A stretch of 64,000 nt of DNA, from the NCBI RefSeq assembly GCF_030246905.1, contig NZ_CP126741.1, forward strand, positions 806,001 to 870,000, given 5' to 3'. Origin of the DNA: Microbacterium sp. zg-Y818 (GTDB lineage: Bacteria > Actinomycetota > Actinomycetes > Actinomycetales > Microbacteriaceae). The first letter of the stretch is position 1, and each line of letters starts with the position of its first letter. The position numbers and the translations under genes were made by a program. The notes beneath the pieces were generated by a model. That model was not told the DNA's origin, ran no database searches, and saw nothing but the letters and a program-made list of their open reading frames with translations. This document shows positions 49,239 through 56,736 of the stretch, one piece after another.

Positions 49239-50056
49239 CACCGGCCGATCGACTCCGCGCGCTCGGCGGGCGCCGTGGGGGCGGGCGAAGCCGGGGAGCC
49301 GGCTGTGCGGGCACCGCGCTTGCGACCCCAGCGCCTCATCCGCTCGTCGAGCACGGTGCGCAGCACCCGCAGCCCATCGGTGACGGCGTTGAGGTTGCTC
49401 TCGCCGTGGATGCGGGGAAGCTCGACGCTCGGAACCTCGACCACGTGCAGACGGTTCTCGGCCATGCGGCAGGTCAGCAGGGTCTCGATCTCGAAGCCGT
49501 CGCCCCAGACCATCTGGCCCTCGGCACCCGGGATGTGCGCTGCGGGAAGCTCCAAGGCGGGGAGGATGCGGCGCCAGAAGGCGTTGTAGCCGTAGCAGAG
49601 GTCGGAGTGGCGGGTGCCGAGCAGGATGTTGGTCAGCAGGTTGAGGCCCCGGTTGCCGAGGTTGCGGTGGAACGTGATGTCCTCGCTCGCGCCGCCGGCC
49701 ATGTAACGACTTCCCTTGCTGACGTCGGCACCCTGCACGAGCGCGTCGACGAAGCGCGGGATCTCGTCGGGGTCGGCGGAGCCGTCGGCGTCGAACATGA
49801 CGATGATGTCCCCGGTCGCGTGCTCGAAACCGCACACCAGCGCGTTGCCCTTGCCCTTGCGGGTCTGGGTGATGACGTCGACGCCCGGTCGCACGCGGCG
49901 GGCGACGTCGGCGGTGCCGTCCACCGAGTGACCGTCCACGACGATGATCTCGTGCACGTCGGGAAGAAGGGGCAGCACGATCTCGAGGTTCTTGGCCTCG
50001 TTCCGGGCGGGGACGATGATCGATATGCGGGGTGCGGAGTGCACGGGGATGGTCAC
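49238..50056 (-). CDS. GT2 glycosyltransferase, polyprenol-phosphate mannose/glucose synthase-like
   Basis: 272 residues, first gene of the operon. RISIIVPARNEAKNLEIVLP, IIVVDGHSVDGTADVA, GKGNALVCGFEHATGDIIVMFDADGSADPDE and GSRYMAGGA follow the DPM1/DPG synthase pattern, but no C-terminal membrane domain is present. It may make a polyprenyl-phosphate sugar for the membrane transferase of this operon. GTG start with AAGGTGA 6 nt upstream. The C-terminal 25 residues are Ala/Pro-rich. Confidence 0.85.
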   Translation of the reverse strand: MTIPVHSAPRISIIVPARNEAKNLEIVLPLLPDVHEIIVVDGHSVDGTADVARRVRPGVDVITQTRKGKGNALVCGFEHATGDIIVMFDADGSADPDEIPRFVDALVQGADVSKGSRYMAGGASEDITFHRNLGNRGLNLLTNILLGTRHSDLCYGYNAFWRRILPALELPAAHIPGAEGQMVWGDGFEIETLLTCRMAENRLHVVEVPSVELPRIHGESNLNAVTDGLRVLRTVLDERMRRWGRKRGARTAGSPASPAPTAPAERAESIGR

Positions 50057-50252
50057 AGGGAGTCACCTTTTTCGTCGGGGGGCGCGATGGGTTTCCGAGG
50101 GTCGGCGATGCCACGAAATCGGGCGGGCGCATGCACGGCGGCGCGCCTTCGCACCCAGGGGGTCGTGTCCTCTTGGTGGAGGCCCGGCCAGGGAACCTGA
50201 TGCTCCGATGTCGATGGTCTGAGCGTTCCGGCCGGGTGTTACATCCCTGTGA

Positions 50253-50258
50253 ACGCTA
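50253..50258 (-). promoter_or_regulatory. Candidate promoter -10 box of the polysaccharide operon
   Basis: TAGCGT on the minus strand, with CAATTG 17 bp upstream as a weak -35. Transcription would start near 50246, about 190 nt before the first gene. The three operator-like dyads would then centre near -54, -96 and -138, positions typical for activators. Confidence 0.35.
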
Positions 50259-50291
50259 CCGACGGGGCCGGTTACCAATTGGCCGAAACGT

Positions 50292-50309
50292 GTCCCCTCT
50301 TCGGAGGAC
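50292..50309. promoter_or_regulatory. 18-bp dyad operator, copy 1
   Basis: GTCCCCTCTTCGGAGGAC, a GTCC-N10-GGAC dyad. 15 of 18 bases match the other two copies. Starts exactly 42 bp before copy 2. Confidence 0.75.
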
Positions 50310-50333
50310 ATCGGCGGAATTCCGCGGTTTTTC

Positions 50334-50351
50334 GTCCACCGAATGGGGGAC
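50334..50351. promoter_or_regulatory. 18-bp dyad operator, copy 2
   Basis: GTCCACCGAATGGGGGAC, the exact reverse complement of copy 3. Starts 42 bp after copy 1 and 42 bp before copy 3. Confidence 0.8.
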
Positions 50352-50375
50352 AGCGGGGCGTCGTCGGCGCGTGAC

Positions 50376-50393
50376 GTCCCCCATTCGGTGGAC
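50376..50393. promoter_or_regulatory. 18-bp dyad operator, copy 3
   Basis: GTCCCCCATTCGGTGGAC. With copy 2 it forms a perfect 18-bp inverted repeat around 24 nt, which could also be read as a hairpin. The matching copy 1 at the same spacing argues for protein-binding sites. Confidence 0.8.
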
Positions 50394-50498
50394 AAACGAC
50401 ATTTGCGGTCCACAATGGAGTGAGCGGCTGTCTGGGAGGACAGGGAACCCCGGATGACCGAGCCCGGGGAGTCCCGTCGGCCGAGGGAGGGACGAGAC

Positions 50499-50669
50499 AT
50501 GAGAAAGACCCCGAAGAAGACCGAACCGCAGTCGAACATGTGCGCGTGCGGGCACGTTCGCGAGGCGCACGAGCACTACCGCCCGGGCACGGAATGCTCC
50601 CTGTGCGACGTACGCGCCTGCTCTGCGTTCACCGCCGTCACGGTCACCGAGTACACGCGCACACGCTGA
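50499..50669 (+). CDS. Small Cys/His-rich protein, zinc-ribbon-like
   Basis: 56 residues from ATG 50499 with GAGGGAGGGA upstream; an in-frame ATG at 50454 would add 15 residues. The pattern C-x-C-G-H, H-E-H-Y-R-P-G-T, C-x2-C, C looks like a compact metal-binding motif that occurs in small actinobacterial proteins or as a tail on larger ones. No function known. It is divergent from the polysaccharide operon and shares its 440-nt upstream region. Confidence 0.65.
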   Translation: MRKTPKKTEPQSNMCACGHVREAHEHYRPGTECSLCDVRACSAFTAVTVTEYTRTR

Positions 50670-50674
50670 CCCGC

Positions 50675-50693
50675 GGCCGTGGCAGCCACGGCC
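50675..50693 (+). terminator. Terminator hairpin after the small Cys/His gene
   Basis: GGCCGTGGC and GCCACGGCC pair five bases after the stop codon. No U tract. It insulates proS. Confidence 0.6.
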
Positions 50694-50708
50694 GGGCCGC
50701 GGCATCCG

Positions 50709-50714
50709 TAGACT
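50709..50714 (+). promoter_or_regulatory. Leaderless promoter -10 box for proS
   Basis: TAGACT, 8 nt before the proS GTG start. Confidence 0.6.
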
Positions 50715-50722
50715 GAATCCTC

Positions 50723-52477
50723 GTGGTCACCCGTCTGTCGCACTTCTTCCTCCGTACCCTCCGTGAAGACCCCGCCGATGCGGAGGTCACGAGCCACCGG
50801 CTGCTCGTCCGCGCCGGCTACATCCGCCGCCAGGCGCCCGGCGTGTTCGCCTGGCTGCCACTGGGGCTGCGCGTCAAGGGCAAGATCGAGCAGATCGTGC
50901 GCGAGGAGATGGCCGCCGCCGGCGCCTACGAGGTGCACTTCCCAGCGTTGCTGCCGCGCGAGCCCTATGAGGCCACCGGCCGGTGGGAGGAGTACGGCGA
51001 CGCTCTGTTCCGACTGCAGGACCGCAAGGGAGCCGATTACCTGCTCGCGCCGACGCACGAAGAGGTCTTCACGCTGCTCGTGAAGGACCTCTACTCGTCG
51101 TACAAGGACCTGCCGCTGTCGATCTACCAGATCCAGGACAAGTACCGCGACGAGGCGCGTCCCCGGGCGGGCCTGCTGCGCGGCCGTGAGTTCACGATGA
51201 AGGACGCGTACTCGTTCGACTACACCGACGCCGGACTCGACGCCTCATACCAGGCGCAGCGCGACGCGTACGAGCGCATCTTCCAGCGCCTCGGACTGGA
51301 GTACGTCATCGTCCAGGCGGATGCCGGTGCGATGGGCGGATCGCGCTCCGAGGAGTTCCTGCACCCCACCCCGGTGGGGGAGGACACGTTCGTCCGCTCC
51401 GCCGGCGGCTACGCCGCCAACGTCGAGGCGTTCACCACGGTCGTCCCGGACCCGATCCCGTTCGACGGACTACCCGCCCCGGTGATCTTCGACTCCCCGA
51501 ACACCCCGACGATCGAGACGCTCGTGGCGCACTGCAACGCCCACCTCGACGGCCAGTACACCGCGGCCGACACGCTGAAGAACGTCGTGCTCGCCCTCAC
51601 CCACCTCGACGGCACGCGCGAGCTGGTCGTCGTCGGACTGCCGGGCGACCGCGACATCGACGACAAGCGCGTCGAAGTGGCCTTCGCCCCCGCCGCTGTG
51701 GAGCCGGCGACCGAGGCGGACTTCGCCGCGAACCCCCTGCTGGTGAAGGGCTACATCGGCCCGTGGTCCGAGAAGGGACCGATCCTCGGCGAGGAGTCGG
51801 CCACCGGCATCCGCTATTTCCTCGACCCCCGCGTGGTCGACGGCACGGCGTGGATCACCGGCGCCAACATCGATCAGAAGCACGTCGCCCGCCTCGTTGC
51901 GGGGCGCGACTTCACCGCCGACGCGTTCGTCGAGGTCGCCACCGTGCGCGCGGGGGATCCCGCCCCCGACGGCTCGGGTCCTGTCGAGCTCGCGCGCGGC
52001 ATGGAGATCGGCCATGTCTTCCAGCTCGGCCGCAAGTACGCCGAGGCGCTGGGGCTGAAGGTGCTCGACGAGAACGGTAAGCTCGTCACCGTCACGATGG
52101 GCTCCTACGGCATCGGCATCACCCGCATCCTCGCGATCATCGCCGAGCTCAACAACGACGACAAGGGCCTCATCTGGCCGGCATCCGTCGCGCCGTTCGA
52201 CGTGCATGTCGTGGCGACGGGGCGGGACGCCGCCGCGTTCGAGCTCGCCGAGAAACTGTCGGCCGACCTCGAGGATGCCGGGTTCGACGTGCTCTACGAC
52301 GACCGCCCCAAGGTCTCGCCCGGCGTCAAGTTCGGCGACGCCGAACTCGTCGGCGTGCCGCACATCGTCATCGTCGGCCGGGGCGCCGCCGAAGGCCAGG
52401 TGGAGTTGTGGGATCGCCGCACCGGTGAGCGCGAGGTCGTCGCCGCGGCCGACGCGGTCGCGCGGCTGCGCGGCTGA
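50723..52477 (+). CDS. proS: Prolyl-tRNA synthetase, bacterial type with editing domain
   Basis: 584 residues. Class II motif 1 region [19 protein letters not shown], motif 2 [26 protein letters not shown] and motif 3 [12 protein letters not shown]. The INS editing domain that removes mis-charged Ala-tRNA-Pro fills about residues 225-400, as in E. coli-type ProRS. The C-terminal anticodon-binding domain has FDVHVVATG and [22 protein letters not shown]. Confidence 0.97.
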   Translation: MVTRLSHFFLRTLREDPADAEVTSHRLLVRAGYIRRQAPGVFAWLPLGLRVKGKIEQIVREEMAAAGAYEVHFPALLPREPYEATGRWEEYGDALFRLQDRKGADYLLAPTHEEVFTLLVKDLYSSYKDLPLSIYQIQDKYRDEARPRAGLLRGREFTMKDAYSFDYTDAGLDASYQAQRDAYERIFQRLGLEYVIVQADAGAMGGSRSEEFLHPTPVGEDTFVRSAGGYAANVEAFTTVVPDPIPFDGLPAPVIFDSPNTPTIETLVAHCNAHLDGQYTAADTLKNVVLALTHLDGTRELVVVGLPGDRDIDDKRVEVAFAPAAVEPATEADFAANPLLVKGYIGPWSEKGPILGEESATGIRYFLDPRVVDGTAWITGANIDQKHVARLVAGRDFTADAFVEVATVRAGDPAPDGSGPVELARGMEIGHVFQLGRKYAEALGLKVLDENGKLVTVTMGSYGIGITRILAIIAELNNDDKGLIWPASVAPFDVHVVATGRDAAAFELAEKLSADLEDAGFDVLYDDRPKVSPGVKFGDAELVGVPHIVIVGRGAAEGQVELWDRRTGEREVVAAADAVARLRG

Positions 52478-52498
52478 CGTTCGCTGCCCGCGCGCCGG

Positions 52499-53332
52499 TC
52501 AGAGGGTGGCGTAGCGGGCGCGGAACAGGCAGAAGACCCCGTACGCGATGAACCCGGCTCCGACCGCGGCGACCAGCGCGGGCCCGAACATCATCGCCAG
52601 CAGCGCCTGCAGAGCGCCGTCGAGTCCGCCCGCGGTCGAGGGATCGATCGTGACGGCTGATGCCAGCAGCAGGATGCCGACGATCACCAGCGCGATGCCT
52701 TTGGCGATGAACCCGACGACGCCGAGCAGGACGACGGCGTGCCCGAGCGGCGTGTCGGGGATGTCCAGCTTGCTGTGGAAGCTGCGCATCACCCCCATCA
52801 CGATGAACGAGATGCCGCCGATGGCGACGCCGAGTCCGACCAGGCTGAGCAGGATCGACCCGCCCGCGACGGTGAGCACGCCCTCGCTGGCCCGCTCGGC
52901 GGCCTCTTCCGCGTTCGGCCGTGCGCCCAGCGCTACGGCGGCCGCGATGAAGCCGATGGCCGAGAACGTCGCCGCCTGACCCCACTCCGCCGCCCGCACC
53001 CCCCACTTCTTCGCGGCGCCCTTGACGTCGCCCTGCGGGTCGCGGACAAGCACGCCCGCGGCGAGGTGCCAGGTGCCCAGTGCCCAGAGGGCCACGGCGA
53101 GCACCCAGAGCGCGGCGAATCCGAGAGGGGCGTCGGCGATCGCCTTCAGCGCGCCGGTCTGGTCGCTTTCGCCCGTGCCGCCGAAGGCCACGCCCAGGGC
53201 GATCGACCCGATGAGACCGTGGACGACGCCGTTCGCGACGTATCCGGCTCTCGCGCCCAACCGGGCAGCCGGGTGGTAGGCGACCTCACGGGCGACCTCA
53301 CGGCTGGCGCGCGGTGAGACGGTTTCTGGCAC
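52499..53332 (-). CDS. DUF1206 membrane protein
   Basis: 277 residues from GTG 53332 (open frame to 53338). Three repeats of a helix pair, as in DUF1206: ARLGARAGYVANGVVHGLIGSIAL, AEWGQAATFSAIGFIAAAVALG and HAVVLLGVVGFIAKGIALVIVG, each followed by another helix. Function unknown for the family. The TAGGCT box lies 6 nt before GTG 53332, which favours that start. Convergent with proS. Confidence 0.87.
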   Translation of the reverse strand: MPETVSPRASREVAREVAYHPAARLGARAGYVANGVVHGLIGSIALGVAFGGTGESDQTGALKAIADAPLGFAALWVLAVALWALGTWHLAAGVLVRDPQGDVKGAAKKWGVRAAEWGQAATFSAIGFIAAAVALGARPNAEEAAERASEGVLTVAGGSILLSLVGLGVAIGGISFIVMGVMRSFHSKLDIPDTPLGHAVVLLGVVGFIAKGIALVIVGILLLASAVTIDPSTAGGLDGALQALLAMMFGPALVAAVGAGFIAYGVFCLFRARYATL

Positions 53333-53338
53333 GGCCAC

Positions 53339-53344
53339 AGCCTA
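53339..53344 (-). promoter_or_regulatory. Leaderless promoter -10 box for the DUF1206 gene
   Basis: TAGGCT on the minus strand. It directly abuts GTG 53338 and is 6 nt from GTG 53332, so the latter is the better start. Confidence 0.5.
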
Positions 53345-53375
53345 GGGGCGCAGGGTTCACGGAGGTGACCGCGAG

Positions 53376-53381
53376 TACGCT
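53376..53381 (+). promoter_or_regulatory. Leaderless promoter -10 box for the membrane-lipase gene
   Basis: TACGCT, 6 nt before GTG 53388. Confidence 0.5.
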
Positions 53382-53387
53382 TCCTGG

Positions 53388-55244
53388 GTGACAAAGCCAG
53401 CTGTGGGACTGCGCGCGGGATTGGCGGCTCTCCCGCGGCTGCTGGTGCGCGCTCCGGCGCCGGCTCTGCTCGCGATGGGCCTCGTCGTGGTCGGGCTCGC
53501 TCTTCTCATCGTCTTCCGACCGCTGACCTCGCTGCTGCTGCTGACGGTCTACATCGGTGCGAGCGCCGTGGTCGCGGGGGTGGTCGAGATGATCGCGCCC
53601 CGCCATCGCCACCGGTGGAACCGGGCGGTCGGCATCGCCTGGATCGTCGGGGGGATCGCACTGGCCGTCTGGTTCGGCGGCAGGCTGGACCTTCTCCCCA
53701 CCGCCCTGGCGGTGCTGCTGATCCTCGCGGGCGTGGCGTCTCTCGGTGACGCCGTCAGTCGCGGCGGTGTCAGCCGGCGGGTGCTCGACGTCGCGTGGGG
53801 CGGGGCCCAGATCGTCTTCGGCGTGCTGGCGCTGACCTGGCCCGACGTCAGCGTGCTGGTCGTGGCGGTGCTCTTCGGTGTGCGCACGATGGTGTTCGGC
53901 GTGACGCTGGTCGTGCGAGGCGTGCGCGGCATCCTCGCCGACGGGCAGCGTGTCGACCCGTCGCGGACGCGTCTGCGCAGCCGCCGCAGTCGGGCGTGGG
54001 TCGCGGTGGGGCGCTTTGCCGTAGCGGCGCTGTTGGTGGCCGCGGCGGCGGGCGGATCCTGGCTGAACGGCTGGCTCGCCGATGGCGCGCCCGTCGTCGA
54101 CGCCTTCTACGATCCGCCCGCTGACCTGCCCGAGGGACACGGCCGGCTCATCCGATCGGGCGACTACCTCGGAGCGGCGCCGCCGGGAGCCACCGTGCAG
54201 CGCATCCTCTACACGACCCGCTCGTCGCTCGGTGACCCGGCGGTGGCCAGCGGTTTCGTGATCGTCCCCGACGAACCGGCGGACGGTCCCCGCCCCGTGG
54301 TGATCTGGAACCACGGCACCACGGGGGTCGCGCGCGGCTGCGCCCCCAGTCTCGCCGACGGCACCGCCACGCACTGGGCCATCCCCGACGTCAACCGGGC
54401 CATCGCCAACGGTTGGGTGGTGGTCGCGCCGGACTACACCGGGCAGGGCGCGCCCGGCGACTTCCCCTATCTCATCGGCCGCGGCGAGGCCCGCTCGGCG
54501 CTTGACGCGGTGCTGGCCGCCGGTGAGCTGGAGGACCTCGTGCTGTCCCCGCGCACCGTTGTCTGGGGTCACTCGCAGGGCGGGCATGCGGCGCTGTGGA
54601 CCACCCAGATCGCCCCTGACTACACCCCGGGGGTCGATGTGCGGGGCACGGCGCTCCTGGCACCCGCCGCGGATCCGCTGGCGCTCGCCGAGGAGCTCGC
54701 GTCGGGTGAGGCCAACGCGCTGCTGACGGTGATGGTGTCGTGGGTGCTCGTGCCCTATGCGGAGACGTATGCCGACGTGCACCTCGAGGACTACGTCGCC
54801 CAGGGCGCGCGGCAGGTGATCCGAGAGATGGCGCAGCGGTGCCTGAGCGAACCCGGCGTCGTGGTCTCGGCGCTCACCGCGCTGGGACTGTCCGAGAATG
54901 AGCCGGTATCGCTGCCGGACCTGACGACAGGGGCGCTCGGGGAGCGCCTGGCCGAGAACGTGCCCGAAGGACCGTGGCAGAGCCCGATCTTCGTCGGCTG
55001 GGGTGCGCAGGACGAAGTGCTTCCGACCGTGCTGCAGCGCAGCCTGGTCTCCCGGCTGTGCGCCGAGGGCGAGCGGGTCTTCACCTGGGTCGTCCCCGAC
55101 GGCGGCCACCAGGACATCCTCCAGCCGCGCTCCACGATGCTCCCGCTGCTGCTGCGGTGGAGCGAGACCGTCCTGGGCGCCGAAACCGACACCGTGAGCG
55201 GTGCCGCGCGCGCCGACCGCGTGCTGGACTCCTGTCCGCAGTGA
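53388..55244 (+). CDS. Fusion of an HdeD/DUF308-like membrane domain and a secretory-lipase-type hydrolase
   Basis: 618 residues. Residues 20-185 form about six helices in three pairs, resembling the HdeD/DUF308 family of acid-stress membrane proteins. After an Arg-rich linker and another helix (about 205-225) comes an alpha/beta hydrolase of the secretory lipase type: VVIWNHGTTGVARGC for the oxyanion region, nucleophile S396 in VWGHSQGGHAAL, an Asp near GWGAQDEVLP and the His in VPDGGHQDI. The hydrolase should face outside. Substrate unknown, an ester or lipid. Confidence 0.78.
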   Translation: MTKPAVGLRAGLAALPRLLVRAPAPALLAMGLVVVGLALLIVFRPLTSLLLLTVYIGASAVVAGVVEMIAPRHRHRWNRAVGIAWIVGGIALAVWFGGRLDLLPTALAVLLILAGVASLGDAVSRGGVSRRVLDVAWGGAQIVFGVLALTWPDVSVLVVAVLFGVRTMVFGVTLVVRGVRGILADGQRVDPSRTRLRSRRSRAWVAVGRFAVAALLVAAAAGGSWLNGWLADGAPVVDAFYDPPADLPEGHGRLIRSGDYLGAAPPGATVQRILYTTRSSLGDPAVASGFVIVPDEPADGPRPVVIWNHGTTGVARGCAPSLADGTATHWAIPDVNRAIANGWVVVAPDYTGQGAPGDFPYLIGRGEARSALDAVLAAGELEDLVLSPRTVVWGHSQGGHAALWTTQIAPDYTPGVDVRGTALLAPAADPLALAEELASGEANALLTVMVSWVLVPYAETYADVHLEDYVAQGARQVIREMAQRCLSEPGVVVSALTALGLSENEPVSLPDLTTGALGERLAENVPEGPWQSPIFVGWGAQDEVLPTVLQRSLVSRLCAEGERVFTWVVPDGGHQDILQPRSTMLPLLLRWSETVLGAETDTVSGAARADRVLDSCPQ

Positions 55245-55282
55245 GGCCGACGCGTTCTCAGGCCCCGCCATGCGGCATCCGG

Positions 55283-55288
55283 TAACGT
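55283..55288 (+). promoter_or_regulatory. Putative nusA promoter -10 box
   Basis: TAACGT in the gap before nusA. It is 7 nt upstream of an in-frame ATG at 55296, so a leaderless longer NusA is possible beside the GTG at 55347. Confidence 0.5.
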
Positions 55289-55346
55289 ATGGGGGATGCG
55301 GTCGCGCCGTTCGCGCGCCGTGAAAGAGCTGAATAGGGAGAACACC

Positions 55347-56336
55347 GTGGACATCGATCTCGGACTGTTGAAGACGATCGAGCGCGAGAAGGAGATCCCC
55401 TTCGATGAGCTCGTGCGCATCATCGAGCAGGCCATCCTCACCGCCTACGGCAAGCACATCTCACCCACCGGCGAGGTTCCCGCGGGCACCCGCGTGGAGC
55501 TCGACCGCAAGTCCGGCCACGTCGCGATCTTCGTGCCGATGCTCGACGAAGAGGGAGCGGTGATCGGCGAGGAGGAGACCACTCCCGAGGACTTCGGTCG
55601 CATCGGGGCGTTCGCCGCCAAGCAGGTCATCAGCCAGCGGCTGCGCGACATCGCCGACGACGCCGTGCTGGGGGAATTCCGCGGCCGTGAAGGCGACATC
55701 GTCGCCGGCGTCGTGCAGCAGGGCCCGAACCCCCGCATGGTGCACGTGGACCTCGGCACCGTCGAGGCGATCCTCCCGCCCGAGGAGCAGGTGCCCGGCG
55801 AGTCCTACGCCCACGGGTCGCGGCTGCGGGTCTACGTGACGAGCGTCGCGAAGGGCCTCAAGGGACCGCAGATCACCGTGTCGCGCACGCACCCCGGACT
55901 CGTGCGCAAGCTCTTCGCGCTCGAGGTGCCCGAGATCGCGTCGGGTCTCGTCGAGATCGTCTCGCTCGCGCGTGAAGCCGGCCACCGCAGCAAGGTCGCC
56001 GTCATGGCCACCGACCCCTCGATCAACGCCAAGGGCGCCTGCATCGGAGAACTCGGTCGCCGCGTGCGCGCCGTCACCGAGGAACTCGGCGGCGAGAAGA
56101 TCGACATCGTCGACTACAACCCGGAGCTCGCCGCGTTCGTGGCCAACGCACTGTCGCCGGCCAAGGTGACGTCGAGCTTCATCCTCGACGCGTCCACGAA
56201 GGCCGTGCGGGCGCTCGTGCCCGATTACCAGCTCTCGCTGGCCATCGGCAAGGAGGGTCAGAACGCCCGACTCGCCGCGAAGCTCACCGGCGCGAAGATC
56301 GACATCCAGCCCGACAGCATCCTGGAGGAGAGCTGA
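55347..56336 (+). CDS. nusA: Transcription termination/antitermination factor NusA
   Basis: 329 residues from GTG 55347, which has AGGGAG 6 nt upstream and gives the standard MDIDLGLLKTIEREKEIPFDE. An N-terminal RNA polymerase-binding domain, an S1 domain (GEFRGREGDIVAGVVQQ) and two KH domains ending in LSLAIGKEGQNARLAAKLTGAKIDI. It lacks the C-terminal acidic repeats of E. coli NusA, as in other actinobacteria. ATG 55296 would add 17 residues. rimP, the usual upstream partner, is absent here. Confidence 0.95.
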   Translation: MDIDLGLLKTIEREKEIPFDELVRIIEQAILTAYGKHISPTGEVPAGTRVELDRKSGHVAIFVPMLDEEGAVIGEEETTPEDFGRIGAFAAKQVISQRLRDIADDAVLGEFRGREGDIVAGVVQQGPNPRMVHVDLGTVEAILPPEEQVPGESYAHGSRLRVYVTSVAKGLKGPQITVSRTHPGLVRKLFALEVPEIASGLVEIVSLAREAGHRSKVAVMATDPSINAKGACIGELGRRVRAVTEELGGEKIDIVDYNPELAAFVANALSPAKVTSSFILDASTKAVRALVPDYQLSLAIGKEGQNARLAAKLTGAKIDIQPDSILEES

Positions 56337-56390
56337 TCCGTCCGGCGCGGCGGGGGCGTGGCATCCGCTCTGAGGCGCGGAGGGGGTAGG

Positions 56391-56642
56391 ATGGATTCCG
56401 TTCGAACGTGCGTGGGATGCCGCGCGCGTGCCCTCCGGACCACGCTCACCCGAGTCGTGGCTGTTGATCTGCAGGTCGTCGTCGACGAGCGCGGATCGAT
56501 GCCGGGGCGGGGCGCGTGGGTGCATCCGACGAGCGAGTGTGTGGACGCCGCCATCCGGCGCCGTGCCTTCGGGCGAGCATTGCGCGTGTCAGGTTCGCTT
56601 GACACGCAGACCCTTCAGAACCACTTCCAGCGAAACGGCTGA
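56391..56642 (+). CDS. ylxR: YlxR family RNA-binding protein
   Basis: 83 residues of DUF448. It starts with the signature VRTCVGCRARA, then VVDERGSMPGRGAWVHPTSEC and a basic RRRAFGRAL stretch. In other bacteria it sits between nusA and infB and binds RNA or the RNase P subunit. The three AACGGCT copies at its 3' end (56634-56669) are short direct repeats. Confidence 0.92.
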   Translation: MDSVRTCVGCRARALRTTLTRVVAVDLQVVVDERGSMPGRGAWVHPTSECVDAAIRRRAFGRALRVSGSLDTQTLQNHFQRNG

Positions 56643-56703
56643 ACGGCTATGGACTCAAAGTGAACGGCTCGAAATGAGACCCGTCCGCAACTAGTGGTCT
56701 GCT

Positions 56704-56730
56704 CCTGTCTGGGGCAGACCTTCAGACAGG
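56704..56730 (+). promoter_or_regulatory. Two competing hairpins over the infB ribosome binding site
   Basis: CCTGTCTG (56704-56711) pairs with CAGACAGG (56723-56730), whose end overlaps the infB Shine-Dalgarno AGGAG at 56728-56732. The same left arm can instead form a small hairpin GTCTG-GGG-CAGAC (56707-56719) that leaves the Shine-Dalgarno free. The two folds exclude each other, which looks like a translational switch for IF2. Confidence 0.6.
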
Positions 56731-56736
56731 AGAATT

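Noticed and set aside
50334..50393. Transcription terminator formed by the 18-bp perfect inverted repeat
   Set aside because: It lies upstream of both flanking genes, has a 24-nt loop and no U tract, and a third related copy sits at the same 42-bp step, which fits protein-binding sites better.
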